A stretch of 64,000 nt of DNA from NCBI RefSeq assembly GCF_000620785.1, contig NZ_JIAI01000004.1:496001-560000 (forward strand), written 5' to 3'. This DNA comes from Actinospineispora acaciae DSM 45401. Lineage in GTDB: Bacteria > Actinomycetota > Actinomycetes > Mycobacteriales > Pseudonocardiaceae. Positions 16,080 through 24,759 of this stretch are shown one piece after another (within the stretch, counting starts at the first letter, position 1; every line of letters begins with the position of its first letter). The notes under the pieces are model-generated. The model was not told the origin of the DNA. It did no database searches and saw nothing but the letters and a program-made list of their open reading frames with translations. The position numbers were made by a program, and so were the translations under genes.

Positions 16080-17246
16080 TCACCCGACCAGAAGGCAGGC
16101 GTCCCATCCGGAGGCCGTGGTTCCGCCGGAGTCGTCGGCCAGCAATGCGAGCGAGGGGCCGGTCGTTCCCTCGAGGAGCCCTGACTCCCGCGCCGGCTGT
16201 TGGTCCAGGAGGAGCGCGCGCAGGCGCGGAAGGTGCTCGGTGAAGGCGCCGGCCGGTGCGTCGTGGGCGACTCGGTGGACGGTGTGGAGTAGGCCGGCGG
16301 CGCCGTGGCAGAGGCCGGCGTCGCAGATCTGTGCGAGTTGATTGAGGTCGGCCAGGCACCGGCGTAGGGCGTGTTCTGCCATGTGCTGCCTCGTGGTGTC
16401 GCCGAGGGCGAGGGCGCCGAGTTGCTGGGCGCGGGCGAGGCCGGGGGTGCCGTAGCACCACGAGGGCCGGAGCGGTCCGGAGTGGGAGATCGTGCCGCTG
16501 CGGTGTTCGACGAGGTTGATCCAGTTTGGCCACCACGGTCCGGTTTCCTCCTCCTGGCGGAGCGTGTCGAGCCAGGAGACGATCCGCTCGATCGTCGCGG
16601 TGTGGTCGTCAACCGTGACGCCGTGCAGCTTCGCGACGGAGAGCAGGGCTAGGGGGCCGCTGATGCCGTGCGCCATGCCGAGGTTGCCGTGGCCGCCCGC
16701 GAACGTGTCGGAGCTACCGCCCGAGGGATCGAGATCGGTCCACCAGCCGGGGAGTTGTTCGTCGTCGTCCGCCAGCGGGAGGGTCAACCGCGCCAGATAG
16801 GACAAGATGCCGCTCAGTGCTTCGCTCTGTGGGTCTCGGCGTAGCAGGTAGGAGCCCAGTCCGGTCAGGCCGTAGAAGAGGTCGAACTCGCCGACCCGAG
16901 GGCGTTCTCCGCGATCGATGCGTTGGTGGGCCTGATCGAGGCGTCGTCTGATCAGTGCGGTTACCTGGGCGTCAAGGCTGCGCAACGCACCCTCGTATCG
17001 GCCGGTGCCGTGGGCTGCGGTGTGGATGGCGAACGCCACGGCGGGGGCGCCGAAGTACAGCGATGCGTTCTGGTCGGCGATGAGTGGGTAGCGGGTACAT
17101 GCGGCAAGGGCGGCATGTACCTCTTCCCAGGAGCCCGCGCCGTTTCTGGCGCGTTCGACGCTGAGCAGCGCGGTGCCGGCGGCGCCCATGGCCAAGGACT
17201 GCGCTCGTGCGGCAAGTTCGGGTGCGCGGGCGGTCTGGAGGCTCAT
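16080..17246 (-). CDS. LanC-like lanthionine cyclase
   Basis: This 388-residue protein catalyses Michael addition of Cys thiols to dehydroamino acids, making (methyl)lanthionine rings. The zinc ligands of LanC are present: C264 in SWCYGTPG and C313-H314 in GLCHGAAG. GHGNLGMAHGISGPLALLS is the typical mid-protein GxxHGxxG block containing the catalytic His. The ATG at 17246 overlaps the LanB stop as ATGA. Length fits the family (about 390-430). Confidence 0.93.
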   Translation of the reverse strand: MSLQTARAPELAARAQSLAMGAAGTALLSVERARNGAGSWEEVHAALAACTRYPLIADQNASLYFGAPAVAFAIHTAAHGTGRYEGALRSLDAQVTALIRRRLDQAHQRIDRGERPRVGEFDLFYGLTGLGSYLLRRDPQSEALSGILSYLARLTLPLADDDEQLPGWWTDLDPSGGSSDTFAGGHGNLGMAHGISGPLALLSVAKLHGVTVDDHTATIERIVSWLDTLRQEEETGPWWPNWINLVEHRSGTISHSGPLRPSWCYGTPGLARAQQLGALALGDTTRQHMAEHALRRCLADLNQLAQICDAGLCHGAAGLLHTVHRVAHDAPAGAFTEHLPRLRALLLDQQPARESGLLEGTTGPSLALLADDSGGTTASGWDACLLVG

Positions 17247-20200
17247 GGCGTGACCCTGCGCTCGCGGGCGGCGGCCCAGGCGAGGGCGGCGGAACGAACG
17301 AGTCGGTAGCACATCTGTTCGTTGTGCTCGTCCCTCCCGGCCGAGCGCAGGTAATGGGCGCGCATCAGGGACGGCAGCACGGTCGACGGCTGGATCTGGC
17401 TCTGCGCGGTGAGGGCGGCGTGGTAGGAGTTCAGCGCCTCGCGTCGTGCCGCCCATGCCGTGGTGACGCGGTCCCCGCCCGGGTGTTCTCGAAGCGCAGC
17501 GAAGTCGTTGCGCGGGTTGGCCAGGCGCATGGCTTCCCGGTAGAGCGGGCGATGCGGGTGCTGGGCGGAGACTGCGGTGAAGTTGTCGATCAGCCAGCGC
17601 ATGCCGCTCTCGACCTCGCCGGTGAATGAGATCGCCAGATCGAGCAGACTCGCGGCGGTGACGGCCAGTGGATGCGGACGGCTGCCAGCGGGCAGCGCGA
17701 GCTGTGCGATGGCCGCGAGGGAATCTTCGGCGAATACCGCTTCGGCCGCATCCATGGCCGCCCCGGCGCCGTAGCGGCCGGTCTCGGGGTAGTAGGTATC
17801 CCACTGGATACGGCTCAACAGGCCGGCGCGCCGCAGACCGGCAGCCCACGCTCCGAGTCGGGTAGCGAGCTGACCGAACGTATCCCGACCCGACACCCGG
17901 AAGCAGAGCCCGAGGTGAGGCCGCTGCTCGTCGTGCCGCACGAACCACCACACAGGCGGCCGGTCGAACCTGGCCATCAGCGCCGGCAGGTGGACGGTGA
18001 GGATCTCCTCGTGCCGGTCTGGATGCCCATACAGCCTGACGAATGCCGGTGCCGCCTCACCAGGCAGACGGCCGTGGTCAGGGCCGACAACTACCAGAGG
18101 CGCTGTGCGTTCCGCTCGCTGTGGACCGGTGCGGGTGGAGGCGAGCGCCAGGGTGATCTCGTGAGCGCGCCCGCCGAACCATCCGTACCCGCTCGCCTCG
18201 GGTGCTTCACGGACAGTGATGTGGTCGCGGTGGTCGAGTTCGGTGCGGAGCAATAGTGCGTCGGCGCTCTGGTCCAGCTCCAGGCGCAGGCGCCGGTCGT
18301 CGTCTCCGACCTCGACGGCTGTGGGAACCCCGAGGCGTTCTCGCCATGCCGTCAGGCTGTCCATCCATCGCTGGAGTGCGGCGTCACCCGTTGCCAGGTC
18401 TGTGGTCTTGATTTTCCAAGTGGCGGGGGCGAGCACGATGCGGCCGTGACGGACGCGCGGCAGGAACGGGAGCGTTCGTGCGGCGCCCCAGGAGAACGGT
18501 CCGATGGTCGCTGCGCGGGCACGTGGCAGCTCGTAGAGCAGTCGAGCGAGCGGGTGGGTGAAGTTCGCCAGGCTCACCGCGCTGGTCGCTGTGGGCTCGA
18601 CCCGCTGCTCTGTCGGTAGGAACACCAGATAGAACCCGCTCTGGTCCGCACCGACAGCCAGCTCGTTCAGCGGCAGCGTCGGCTCGCGGCGGTGTTCGCC
18701 CAGCGAGATGACGTGCGGAAACAGGGCGGGCACTCGGTTGACGTTCTCCGTTCGCACATGCAGCGGAGGAGAGGAGACTTGGGCTCGCAGTGCGTTGCTG
18801 TCCGCCGTGGGCAAGCTGGCATATGCCGCTGACATGCGCTCGCGGTCGGCGGCGGCCAGCAAGGGAAGGAACCGCCCCGCGGTGGCTCCCGCCGCTGGGG
18901 CGAGTCCGGCCACGACGAGGGTGAACTCGCCGCGCTCCAGCTCACCGGGAGTCGATGCCTGGAGATGGAAGCACAGGTCGACATGGGGGACCCATGGGTC
19001 GCCGTCTTGTGCTAGACCGGCCATGAGCGCGTCGGTGAGGACGATTTCGTGGGCGTTCTCGCAGGCGGCGCACTGGGCGAGGTCGAGTAGCCGCTCATCT
19101 CGATCAGTCAGAGCTGGACGGGGCCGACGAAGAAGCGAGCCTCGATAGCCGGCCGGGTAATCCAGCCCCAGGTCGGGTTCGACGAGCTCGACGACGCGGA
19201 CGAGCGCGTTGGGACCGTACCGATCGAGGAACCGTGCGTGGTAGTCCTCCCACGCGGGCGAGCCGGTCGGTGACGGTGCCAGGCGGGCCAGCAGATCCGC
19301 TGCCTTCTCCGCTTCGTGTGCCACGCGGCGGGGCACGATCAACGAGCAGTCAAGCCGGAGATCCACCGCCACGAGCTGTTCCACGCCAGATTGCACCCTA
19401 ATCCGGTGCGTAGCCGACCCTCGCGTCTTCCTTTCGCCATCGGTTGCACTGGTACTTCCGGCCAGCTCTGCCCGGATCTCCGACAGCTCGTACATCGTGG
19501 GCACCACTGCGGGGATCTCGTCGGCACCCACGGCGGCCAACTCGTCGATCACGTGCGCCAGGGCGTCAACGGCCGTCATCGGTGGGTGCAGGCTGGTGAG
19601 CAGCACTCGGCGAGCCACGAGTTCGGCAAGCAATGTTTCCGACGCCGCTGGCGGCATGTCGGGGTAGTCGGTGGTCAGCTTCTTCAGCAGGTCGTTGACC
19701 GCTATCGGGCCTGATGCGGCAGAAACCACAGTTCGCACTGCGGGGGTGTACCGGACGCTCAGCTCGCCGGGTCCTCGGCGACCGTCGTGGGGCTGTGGCT
19801 GGCAGGGCACAACCAGCCGTTCGCCACGCACGACGCAGGTCGGGTCCGCCATGACCAGGAGCCGACGCAGCAGCTCACGCTGCCCCTCCAGGCGTGCGAT
19901 GACCTCGGCAAGCCACACCGCGTCGACGTGGGTCCTCCGGCGATGTCTGTCCGCCCATCGTGCAACTAGAGCGGGTCCGAAGGAGGTCGGCGCGACGCCG
20001 GCAAATAGCCCGAATGGTGTCGCGCGGTGTCGGAAGCGTAGAAAGTAGCGTGCAAGCGAGATCCCGATGCTGCGCAACTCTTTGGAGCGGATCGCGTTGG
20101 CGGCGCACACCGCCTGGATACGGCGGGCAAGAACTGGACTGGCAACTTCTACGGCGTCGGCGAACGCAGGCTGCGCCCATACCTGTCGTATCCATCCTCG

Positions 20201-20320
20201 CCATTGTTCCGAGTCCGTCTCGGCGTCCCCTGATAGCTGCGGTCGCGGAGGAATTTCCGTCCCGCTCGGGTAGGCCGGCGCCCGCACCAAGGCGGCATCG
20301 AGATGTCGGTATAGCCGCAT
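17243..20320 (-). CDS. Lantibiotic dehydratase LanB (full length, class I)
   Basis: This 1025-residue protein has both halves of a class I dehydratase. The N-terminal tRNA-dependent glutamylation domain (about residues 40-700) includes ARYFLRFRHRATPFGLFAGVAP. The C-terminal elimination domain (about 760-1010) includes WWFVRHDEQRPHLGLCFR and DTYYPETGRYG. It would use Glu-tRNA to glutamylate Ser/Thr in the precursor core and eliminate glutamate to give Dha/Dhb. It follows the precursor gene after a 98-base gap holding a hairpin and has AGGAAA before its ATG. It is coupled to lanC by overlap. Confidence 0.95.
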   Translation of the reverse strand: MRLYRHLDAALVRAPAYPSGTEIPPRPQLSGDAETDSEQWRGWIRQVWAQPAFADAVEVASPVLARRIQAVCAANAIRSKELRSIGISLARYFLRFRHRATPFGLFAGVAPTSFGPALVARWADRHRRRTHVDAVWLAEVIARLEGQRELLRRLLVMADPTCVVRGERLVVPCQPQPHDGRRGPGELSVRYTPAVRTVVSAASGPIAVNDLLKKLTTDYPDMPPAASETLLAELVARRVLLTSLHPPMTAVDALAHVIDELAAVGADEIPAVVPTMYELSEIRAELAGSTSATDGERKTRGSATHRIRVQSGVEQLVAVDLRLDCSLIVPRRVAHEAEKAADLLARLAPSPTGSPAWEDYHARFLDRYGPNALVRVVELVEPDLGLDYPAGYRGSLLRRPRPALTDRDERLLDLAQCAACENAHEIVLTDALMAGLAQDGDPWVPHVDLCFHLQASTPGELERGEFTLVVAGLAPAAGATAGRFLPLLAAADRERMSAAYASLPTADSNALRAQVSSPPLHVRTENVNRVPALFPHVISLGEHRREPTLPLNELAVGADQSGFYLVFLPTEQRVEPTATSAVSLANFTHPLARLLYELPRARAATIGPFSWGAARTLPFLPRVRHGRIVLAPATWKIKTTDLATGDAALQRWMDSLTAWRERLGVPTAVEVGDDDRRLRLELDQSADALLLRTELDHRDHITVREAPEASGYGWFGGRAHEITLALASTRTGPQRAERTAPLVVVGPDHGRLPGEAAPAFVRLYGHPDRHEEILTVHLPALMARFDRPPVWWFVRHDEQRPHLGLCFRVSGRDTFGQLATRLGAWAAGLRRAGLLSRIQWDTYYPETGRYGAGAAMDAAEAVFAEDSLAAIAQLALPAGSRPHPLAVTAASLLDLAISFTGEVESGMRWLIDNFTAVSAQHPHRPLYREAMRLANPRNDFAALREHPGGDRVTTAWAARREALNSYHAALTAQSQIQPSTVLPSLMRAHYLRSAGRDEHNEQMCYRLVRSAALAWAAARERRVTP

Positions 20321-20356
20321 TTGTGGCCATTTCCTGAGACTGTAGCGCTTGGGAAT

Positions 20357-20403
20357 GCCCGCCGCCGAGACCAGTACTTCGCTACAGGGCCTCGACGGCG
20401 GGC
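20357..20403 (-). terminator. Attenuator-like hairpin between the precursor gene and lanB
   Basis: Arms GCCCGCCGCCGAG (20357-20369) and CTCGACGGCGGGC (20391-20403) pair with one mismatch and a 21-base loop. It lies downstream of the precursor stop in the direction of transcription. No strong U-tract follows, so partial readthrough is expected, giving more precursor than enzyme mRNA, or it may protect the short mRNA. Confidence 0.6.
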
Positions 20404-20418
20404 CGAACCTAGAGTCGA

Positions 20419-20577
20419 TTAGTCACCGATGCAGGTAACACAGGCGCTCTGGTTGGTTGAACCACACTGATCACTCGTCTTGTTCAGCAGTTCGGCGATA
20501 GCCGTTCCCTTTTCTACGAACGACACATCCAGATCGTAGTCCGAACTGCCCGGGCTCTGCTGTAAAGCAGCTTCCAT
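20419..20577 (-). CDS. FxLD-family lanthipeptide precursor peptide (52 aa)
   Basis: This short gene starts at ATG 20577 after a strong GGAGGAG ribosome binding site. The leader contains YDLDV (residues 14-18), a Tyr variant of the FxLD motif that LanB is thought to recognise. The putative core is TSDQCGSTNQSACVTCIGD: three Cys (C38, C46, C49) and Thr/Ser at 34, 35, 40, 41, 44 and 48, enough for up to three (methyl)lanthionine rings. An Asp at residue 36 between Ser and Gln and a C-terminal Asp are possible targets of the cluster's PCMT-like methyltransferase. No protease or dedicated exporter gene is in the cluster, so leader removal and export need outside genes. Confidence 0.92.
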   Translation of the reverse strand: MEAALQQSPGSSDYDLDVSFVEKGTAIAELLNKTSDQCGSTNQSACVTCIGD

Positions 20578-20634
20578 CTCTATCTCCTCCAGTTATAATC
20601 GGTGGTGGACATACACTTGCGGCTGGCATTTCGC

Positions 20635-21897
20635 TCAGCCCGTTATCGAAGGCCATGTGATGGTGATTCGGCTCGCTCCGTCGAGAATCCACCCGACGGA
20701 TAGCCGATCGTTCGGCGTGGAGGCCGGGTGCGCGCGGAACTCGGCCCGCTTTCCCCGGTAGTGGCGGTCCCAGTCCTGGACCTTCGCGCATAGTCGATCC
20801 GCTGTCTTCTGGGCATCCGGGCCGTGGCCCATCGCTCCGAACTCGAACAAGGTCCGCTCAGCGTTGGCGGGCCGGATGGCCAGGTAGGCGAACGAGGCAC
20901 CGGCATCGTCGATGAGCGTCGAAACGCCCATTGGCGAGGAAGCGGCCACCAACCCGCGCTCGCGCGCCGGCCGGGTCGCCGCCAGCAGCGCGTAGCCCGG
21001 AAGGCTGGTCGCCAGCCACAGATCGAGGTCGTCGTAGGGCATGCCGATCCCCATAGCCATCCCCGACCACGCCTCTGCCCGAAGCCCACGCAATGCGGCT
21101 CGCAGCCGAGGGACATCTACCTGTCGCTCGTCGTCCAGCCGAAGGCCCACTTCTTCGCCTTCGCCCTCGTGCAGCTCCACAAGACGCTCGGGCTTTGCTC
21201 CGATGCCCTGCATCGGAACGAAACCACACACCTTGTAGTCCCGACCTACCAAGTGCTCACCCTCGCGCTGGAACCCGACTGAACGGTTCAGCCCACGCAC
21301 CCTCAGCGGCACCACGATCCGCCCGTCCTCGGCGAGCTGGTCAACCCATGCGGTGGCCAGATCGACTGCCTCGACCGTCACGATGATGCGGTCGTACGGG
21401 GCGTGCTCGGGCTCGCCGTTCGCTCCATCAACCAGAGCGACGTTCACTCGCCCATATCCAGCGACTGCCAGCAGACGGCGAGCCCGGTCAACGACAGCGG
21501 GATCGATGTCGATGGACGTGACTTCCCCGTCCTCACCGACCAACTCCGTGATCAGCGCCGCGTTGTAACCACCCGACCCGATCTCCAGCACCCGCATCCC
21601 CGGGCGAATCTCGGCCTGCTCAAGCATGAACGCCTGGATACGCGCGGCGCTGACCGAACTCAGCGTGACACCACGCTCGTCCCGCCTGGTGACCACGTGC
21701 TGCTCCGCAGCGTACGCCTTGTGCAACGGCACCTCGGGGACGAAGACATGCCTGGGAACCGTGCGAAAAGCCCGCTCGACCTCCGGGGTCAGAATTGCAC
21801 CGAGTTCACGCAGCTCGTCGATCATCTGTTCCCGCAGACCGTCGATCTCCGACATCGCGGGCATGGCGCTGTCGCCATCTTCTCGTAGCGTGCTCAC
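20635..21897 (-). CDS. PCMT-like O-methyltransferase of the FxLD lanthipeptide system
   Basis: This 420-residue protein has an N-terminal protein-L-isoaspartate O-methyltransferase domain (about 10-210: VPRHVFVPEVPLHKAYA, SAM-binding VLEIGSGGYNAALITELVG, VTSIDIDPAVVDRAR) and a C-terminal extension of about 200 residues seen in the methyltransferases of FxLD and OlvSA-type systems. In characterised relatives the enzyme methylates a core Asp, giving an aspartimide that can open to isoAsp. It is the first gene of the minus-strand cluster and lies 57 bases before the precursor. It is most likely a tailoring enzyme and not a repair PCMT, given the extension and position. Confidence 0.92.
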   Translation of the reverse strand: MSTLREDGDSAMPAMSEIDGLREQMIDELRELGAILTPEVERAFRTVPRHVFVPEVPLHKAYAAEQHVVTRRDERGVTLSSVSAARIQAFMLEQAEIRPGMRVLEIGSGGYNAALITELVGEDGEVTSIDIDPAVVDRARRLLAVAGYGRVNVALVDGANGEPEHAPYDRIIVTVEAVDLATAWVDQLAEDGRIVVPLRVRGLNRSVGFQREGEHLVGRDYKVCGFVPMQGIGAKPERLVELHEGEGEEVGLRLDDERQVDVPRLRAALRGLRAEAWSGMAMGIGMPYDDLDLWLATSLPGYALLAATRPARERGLVAASSPMGVSTLIDDAGASFAYLAIRPANAERTLFEFGAMGHGPDAQKTADRLCAKVQDWDRHYRGKRAEFRAHPASTPNDRLSVGWILDGASRITITWPSITG

Positions 21898-21981
21898 CTG
21901 GTCACTCTTCCCGTGCTCGGTTCGATGGATGAGTTGCTGGCCGGAGTCAGAGTTGCGGCCGGGCCAGAAGGAGCGCGCAGC

Positions 21982-22689
21982 CTACCCACGACCGACCACC
22001 ATCCCAGGCTGTGCCACCGCTTCGACGGCGTTTCGGGGTTTAGTCACCGGTTCAGACGAGCGTGAGCAGGCGGTATCGCTTGGAACCGGAAGGAGCGACC
22101 GGCACTTCTGGCAGCGCCGACTGCCCAGTCGATACGGCGGTGTTGCCTCGACCCGCTCCTCGCACGCCGCGTAGTACACCCCTGTCTTCCTGAGGAAGTC
22201 CTCCATCCGCACCGCATGGCTGTCGCCGCCCTCTACGCCGGCCAGCCAGGCAACCGCCCAGACTCGGTCGAGGACCGGCACGCTCCCGCTCAGCTCGCCC
22301 GCATTCCAGGCGTCGGCGTCGAACACCGGGTGCGAGATCCCGTCCGCGCACAGCCCGACCAGCGCCCATGGCACGACGAGCCTGGCGCCTGTTCGCGCGC
22401 CGAAGGGGACCCAGCCACCTGTGGCGGCGCGCACGTACCAGCACCGCCACGGTGCCACGCCGTACGGGACAACTACCGTCACCCGTGGACCAGGCTCAGG
22501 GAAGCTGGCGACACCAGGCCGCCAGCACCGCAGTCCGGCAGGCGCCTCACGCGGTAAGCCACAGCCACAGATAGCGGTCGCGGCCTCTGCACGGTCGACC
22601 GGGGCGGCCTGTACGGGCCGGGGGTTGTGCGGCATGGCCGCCGTCGGTATCAGGTCCGGACACGGCGGCGCTAAGGGATCCGGGTTCAC
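21982..22689 (-). CDS. Hypothetical protein with CxC/CxxC cysteines
   Basis: About 235 residues from GTG 22689, which has AGGA 8 bases upstream; a GTG at 22740 would add 17 residues. The sequence has CGCGLP and CQKC, suggesting metal binding, and tryptophan-rich strands (APWRCWYVRAATGGWVP). I do not recognise a family. It lies 84 bases upstream of the lanthipeptide methyltransferase on the same strand, so cotranscription is possible, but no link to the peptide is evident. Confidence 0.5.
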   Translation of the reverse strand: MNPDPLAPPCPDLIPTAAMPHNPRPVQAAPVDRAEAATAICGCGLPREAPAGLRCWRPGVASFPEPGPRVTVVVPYGVAPWRCWYVRAATGGWVPFGARTGARLVVPWALVGLCADGISHPVFDADAWNAGELSGSVPVLDRVWAVAWLAGVEGGDSHAVRMEDFLRKTGVYYAACEERVEATPPYRLGSRRCQKCRSLLPVPSDTACSRSSEPVTKPRNAVEAVAQPGMVVGRG

Positions 22690-22958
22690 AAGCGTTCCTG
22701 TCGTTTCATGGCGAGTAATGCCAGACGTCTCGACTTGCACAACGACTGATGCTCTCGCCTGTTTGGCTCAACCCCCGACACCTTTTGGGTCGGGGGTTGA
22801 GTTCCCGAGCCGACCAGGACGCAGCCACCGGTCGACGCAGGAAGTGAGCGGCACAGTCAGTTAGCGACGTTTGATCAGCAACCATGTCATCTCGCACGCG
22901 CCAAGCAACCACTGCCCGAACGCCAACAGCCGAACTCTGGTCGGGCTCATCGGCTTCC

Positions 22959-23519
22959 TCATCCGACTGATCGCCGCTTACGTTCGTGACGAGCGGCCCG
23001 CTCGGCCGGCCAGCGGAACATGAGCAAGATCACCGTGAGGCCAATGATCGAGCCCCCGAGCAGAATCGCCAATACGACTATCGGGTATCCCCACCACTCC
23101 ACAACTGCGTTTCCCTTCAAGCTGTCGTCGCCGTTACCGTCCGGCGGCCGGCGACGTGGTTTGCCCGAAATTAGGCCCACGCATTGCCCCAGTGACCACT
23201 CAACCAAAGGCAGATTAATTTCAGACCAGGACTCATGGCGTGGATCGATCGAAATTCGCTCGTTGGCACATGCCCGACACCGGCGCACCCGAACGCTCTT
23301 TCGGCTAACCATTCGGCGAATGGCACGACACAAGAGAATCAGCACGCGGTCCGGTTCCCGCTGGACAACGTGGTGACGGCAGAACGCCAGCGACGTGTCC
23401 GTCTGCCCTATGAGCGCGGCCACGTACTCCTCAAGCGGAACCTCGTGGTGAACGCCGCACGGGCACCCGCACTCCAGAACCTTGTAGTAGTCCTCCACCG
23501 GCCTGGGTGACGGCGTCAT
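22959..23519 (-). CDS. Hypothetical membrane-anchored protein with Cys-rich N-terminus
   Basis: About 186 residues from ATG 23519 (an ATG at 23552 is also in frame). The N-terminal part has CGCPCGVHHE and CRACANE motifs that could bind metal, and one membrane segment near the C-terminus (about residues 145-170: YPIVVLAILLGGSIIGLTVI) is followed by a basic tail. Function unknown. GC content is lower than in neighbouring genes. It is divergent from the XRE regulator and shares the GCAAC palindrome region with it. Confidence 0.5.
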   Translation of the reverse strand: MTPSPRPVEDYYKVLECGCPCGVHHEVPLEEYVAALIGQTDTSLAFCRHHVVQREPDRVLILLCRAIRRMVSRKSVRVRRCRACANERISIDPRHESWSEINLPLVEWSLGQCVGLISGKPRRRPPDGNGDDSLKGNAVVEWWGYPIVVLAILLGGSIIGLTVILLMFRWPAERAARHERKRRSVG

Positions 23520-23663
23520 GCCCGCACCCGGACATCGACAGCCCGGTCCCACAGGTCACCGGACTTATCAATGACGACTCTCGCGCTTGGCCCGATGCCG
23601 GGGCGCGTCAGCGCTCTGTCCCTGATCATCTATCCTCCCGTCGTCAGCCGAAGCGATACATGT

Positions 23664-23759
23664 GCAACGTTGCGATACAGGAAGTTCGTGTGCGCCAAGC
23701 TACACTTGCAACGTTGCCCATGGTTAGACCTGGATGGGTGACGGCAGCAACTACGTTGC
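23664..23759. promoter_or_regulatory. Array of three GCAAC/GTTGC palindromes
   Basis: Perfect GCAACGTTGC copies at 23664-23673 and 23708-23717, plus GCAAC-TAC-GTTGC at 23747-23759, lie in the 312-base divergent region between the gene ending upstream at 23519 and the XRE gene at 23832. Spacings are 44 and 39 bases. This arrangement looks like a multi-site operator for one of the two neighbours, most simply autoregulation by the XRE protein. Confidence 0.6.
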
Positions 23760-23831
23760 GTGACCAGGGATAATGTGCGTGCACGTGCTGCCGACCTGCC
23801 CGCCAGCCAACATCGGAAGGTCTCTTGAGAG

Positions 23832-24710
23832 ATGTCCGCGACGACGCCCACTGTCTGCAAGGTCCAGCTCGGCAAGCTGCTCGCGCGGCTCCGAGACCAA
23901 GCCGGTATGACCCAGGATGAAGCGGGCCGGCTGATCGGTCGCAAGGACCGGAACAAGATCGTCCTGGTGGAGAGGGCGCAGCGGAGCATCACGCCAGGCG
24001 AGCTACATCTGCTGCTCGCAGGCTACGGCGTGAGTAGAGATGACGAGATGTGGGAGCTGGTGAACCGACTCCGCGACGGCAGCTCCCAGCGAGGCCGGTG
24101 GACCGGGTACCGCGCGGTACACGACGAGGCCTTCCGTCGGTACATCGACTTCGAGGAGGACGCGGACCTCATACGGATCGCCGAGGTCGAGGTCATCCCC
24201 GGGCTGCTTCAGACGGAGGCATATCTCCGAGCACTGTTGGCAGGCTCAGGCGAGCAGACTGGACCATCCACGGACGAGCTGGTTCAGGCTCGTCTTGCCC
24301 GGCAGGCGATCCTCACCGCCGAGAATCCTCCCGAGTTGCGTTTCGTGCTGTCCGAGTCGTGCCTACGCCGGAAGTGGGGCGACAACACGGTGATGCGCGA
24401 GCAGCTTGAGCACCTGATCATGTGCTCGGAGATGCCCAACGTGATCATCCACGTGCTTCCGTTCGAGATGCGGGAGAGCGAGGCGCAGATCGAGATCACT
24501 TACCGCTTCACGGTGTTACGGATCCCCGCGCCAGGACTGGCCGGCCCGCTTGACGTGGTGTACACCGAGTTGGTGACCGACCTACGATTCGACGACGACA
24601 AGAACATGGTTGCCGCGCACGATGCGTTGTGGACCAGGCTGGCTGACTCGGCGCTCAACGCTACTGAGAGCCGGACGTTCCTCCGCAGCATCGTGGAGAC
24701 CTACCGCTGA
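23832..24710 (+). CDS. XRE/HTH regulator with DUF5753 (Scr1-like antitoxin-type)
   Basis: This 292-residue protein has an N-terminal HTH_31/XRE domain (VQLGKLLARLRDQAGMTQDEA...) and a C-terminal DUF5753 domain (about 100-285: DLIRIAEVEVIPGLLQTEAYLRALL). Such proteins occur in dozens of copies in Streptomyces-like and pseudonocardial genomes, normally followed by a DUF397 gene; the Scr pair was studied as a toxin-antitoxin-like control pair. The DUF397 gene follows after 49 bases, as expected. It could control the lanthipeptide side or belong to the integrated element; position alone does not say. Confidence 0.9.
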   Translation: MSATTPTVCKVQLGKLLARLRDQAGMTQDEAGRLIGRKDRNKIVLVERAQRSITPGELHLLLAGYGVSRDDEMWELVNRLRDGSSQRGRWTGYRAVHDEAFRRYIDFEEDADLIRIAEVEVIPGLLQTEAYLRALLAGSGEQTGPSTDELVQARLARQAILTAENPPELRFVLSESCLRRKWGDNTVMREQLEHLIMCSEMPNVIIHVLPFEMRESEAQIEITYRFTVLRIPAPGLAGPLDVVYTELVTDLRFDDDKNMVAAHDALWTRLADSALNATESRTFLRSIVETYR

Positions 24711-24759
24711 GCTGCGTCGTCTTGGCCCTGCTCACCGCCCAGAACGGAAAGATGATCTG

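Noticed and set aside
22421..22864. Plus-strand frame opposite the 21982-22689 gene
   Set aside because: Lacks a ribosome binding site and family motif; the minus-strand frame has Cys motifs and a ribosome binding site, although neither is certain.
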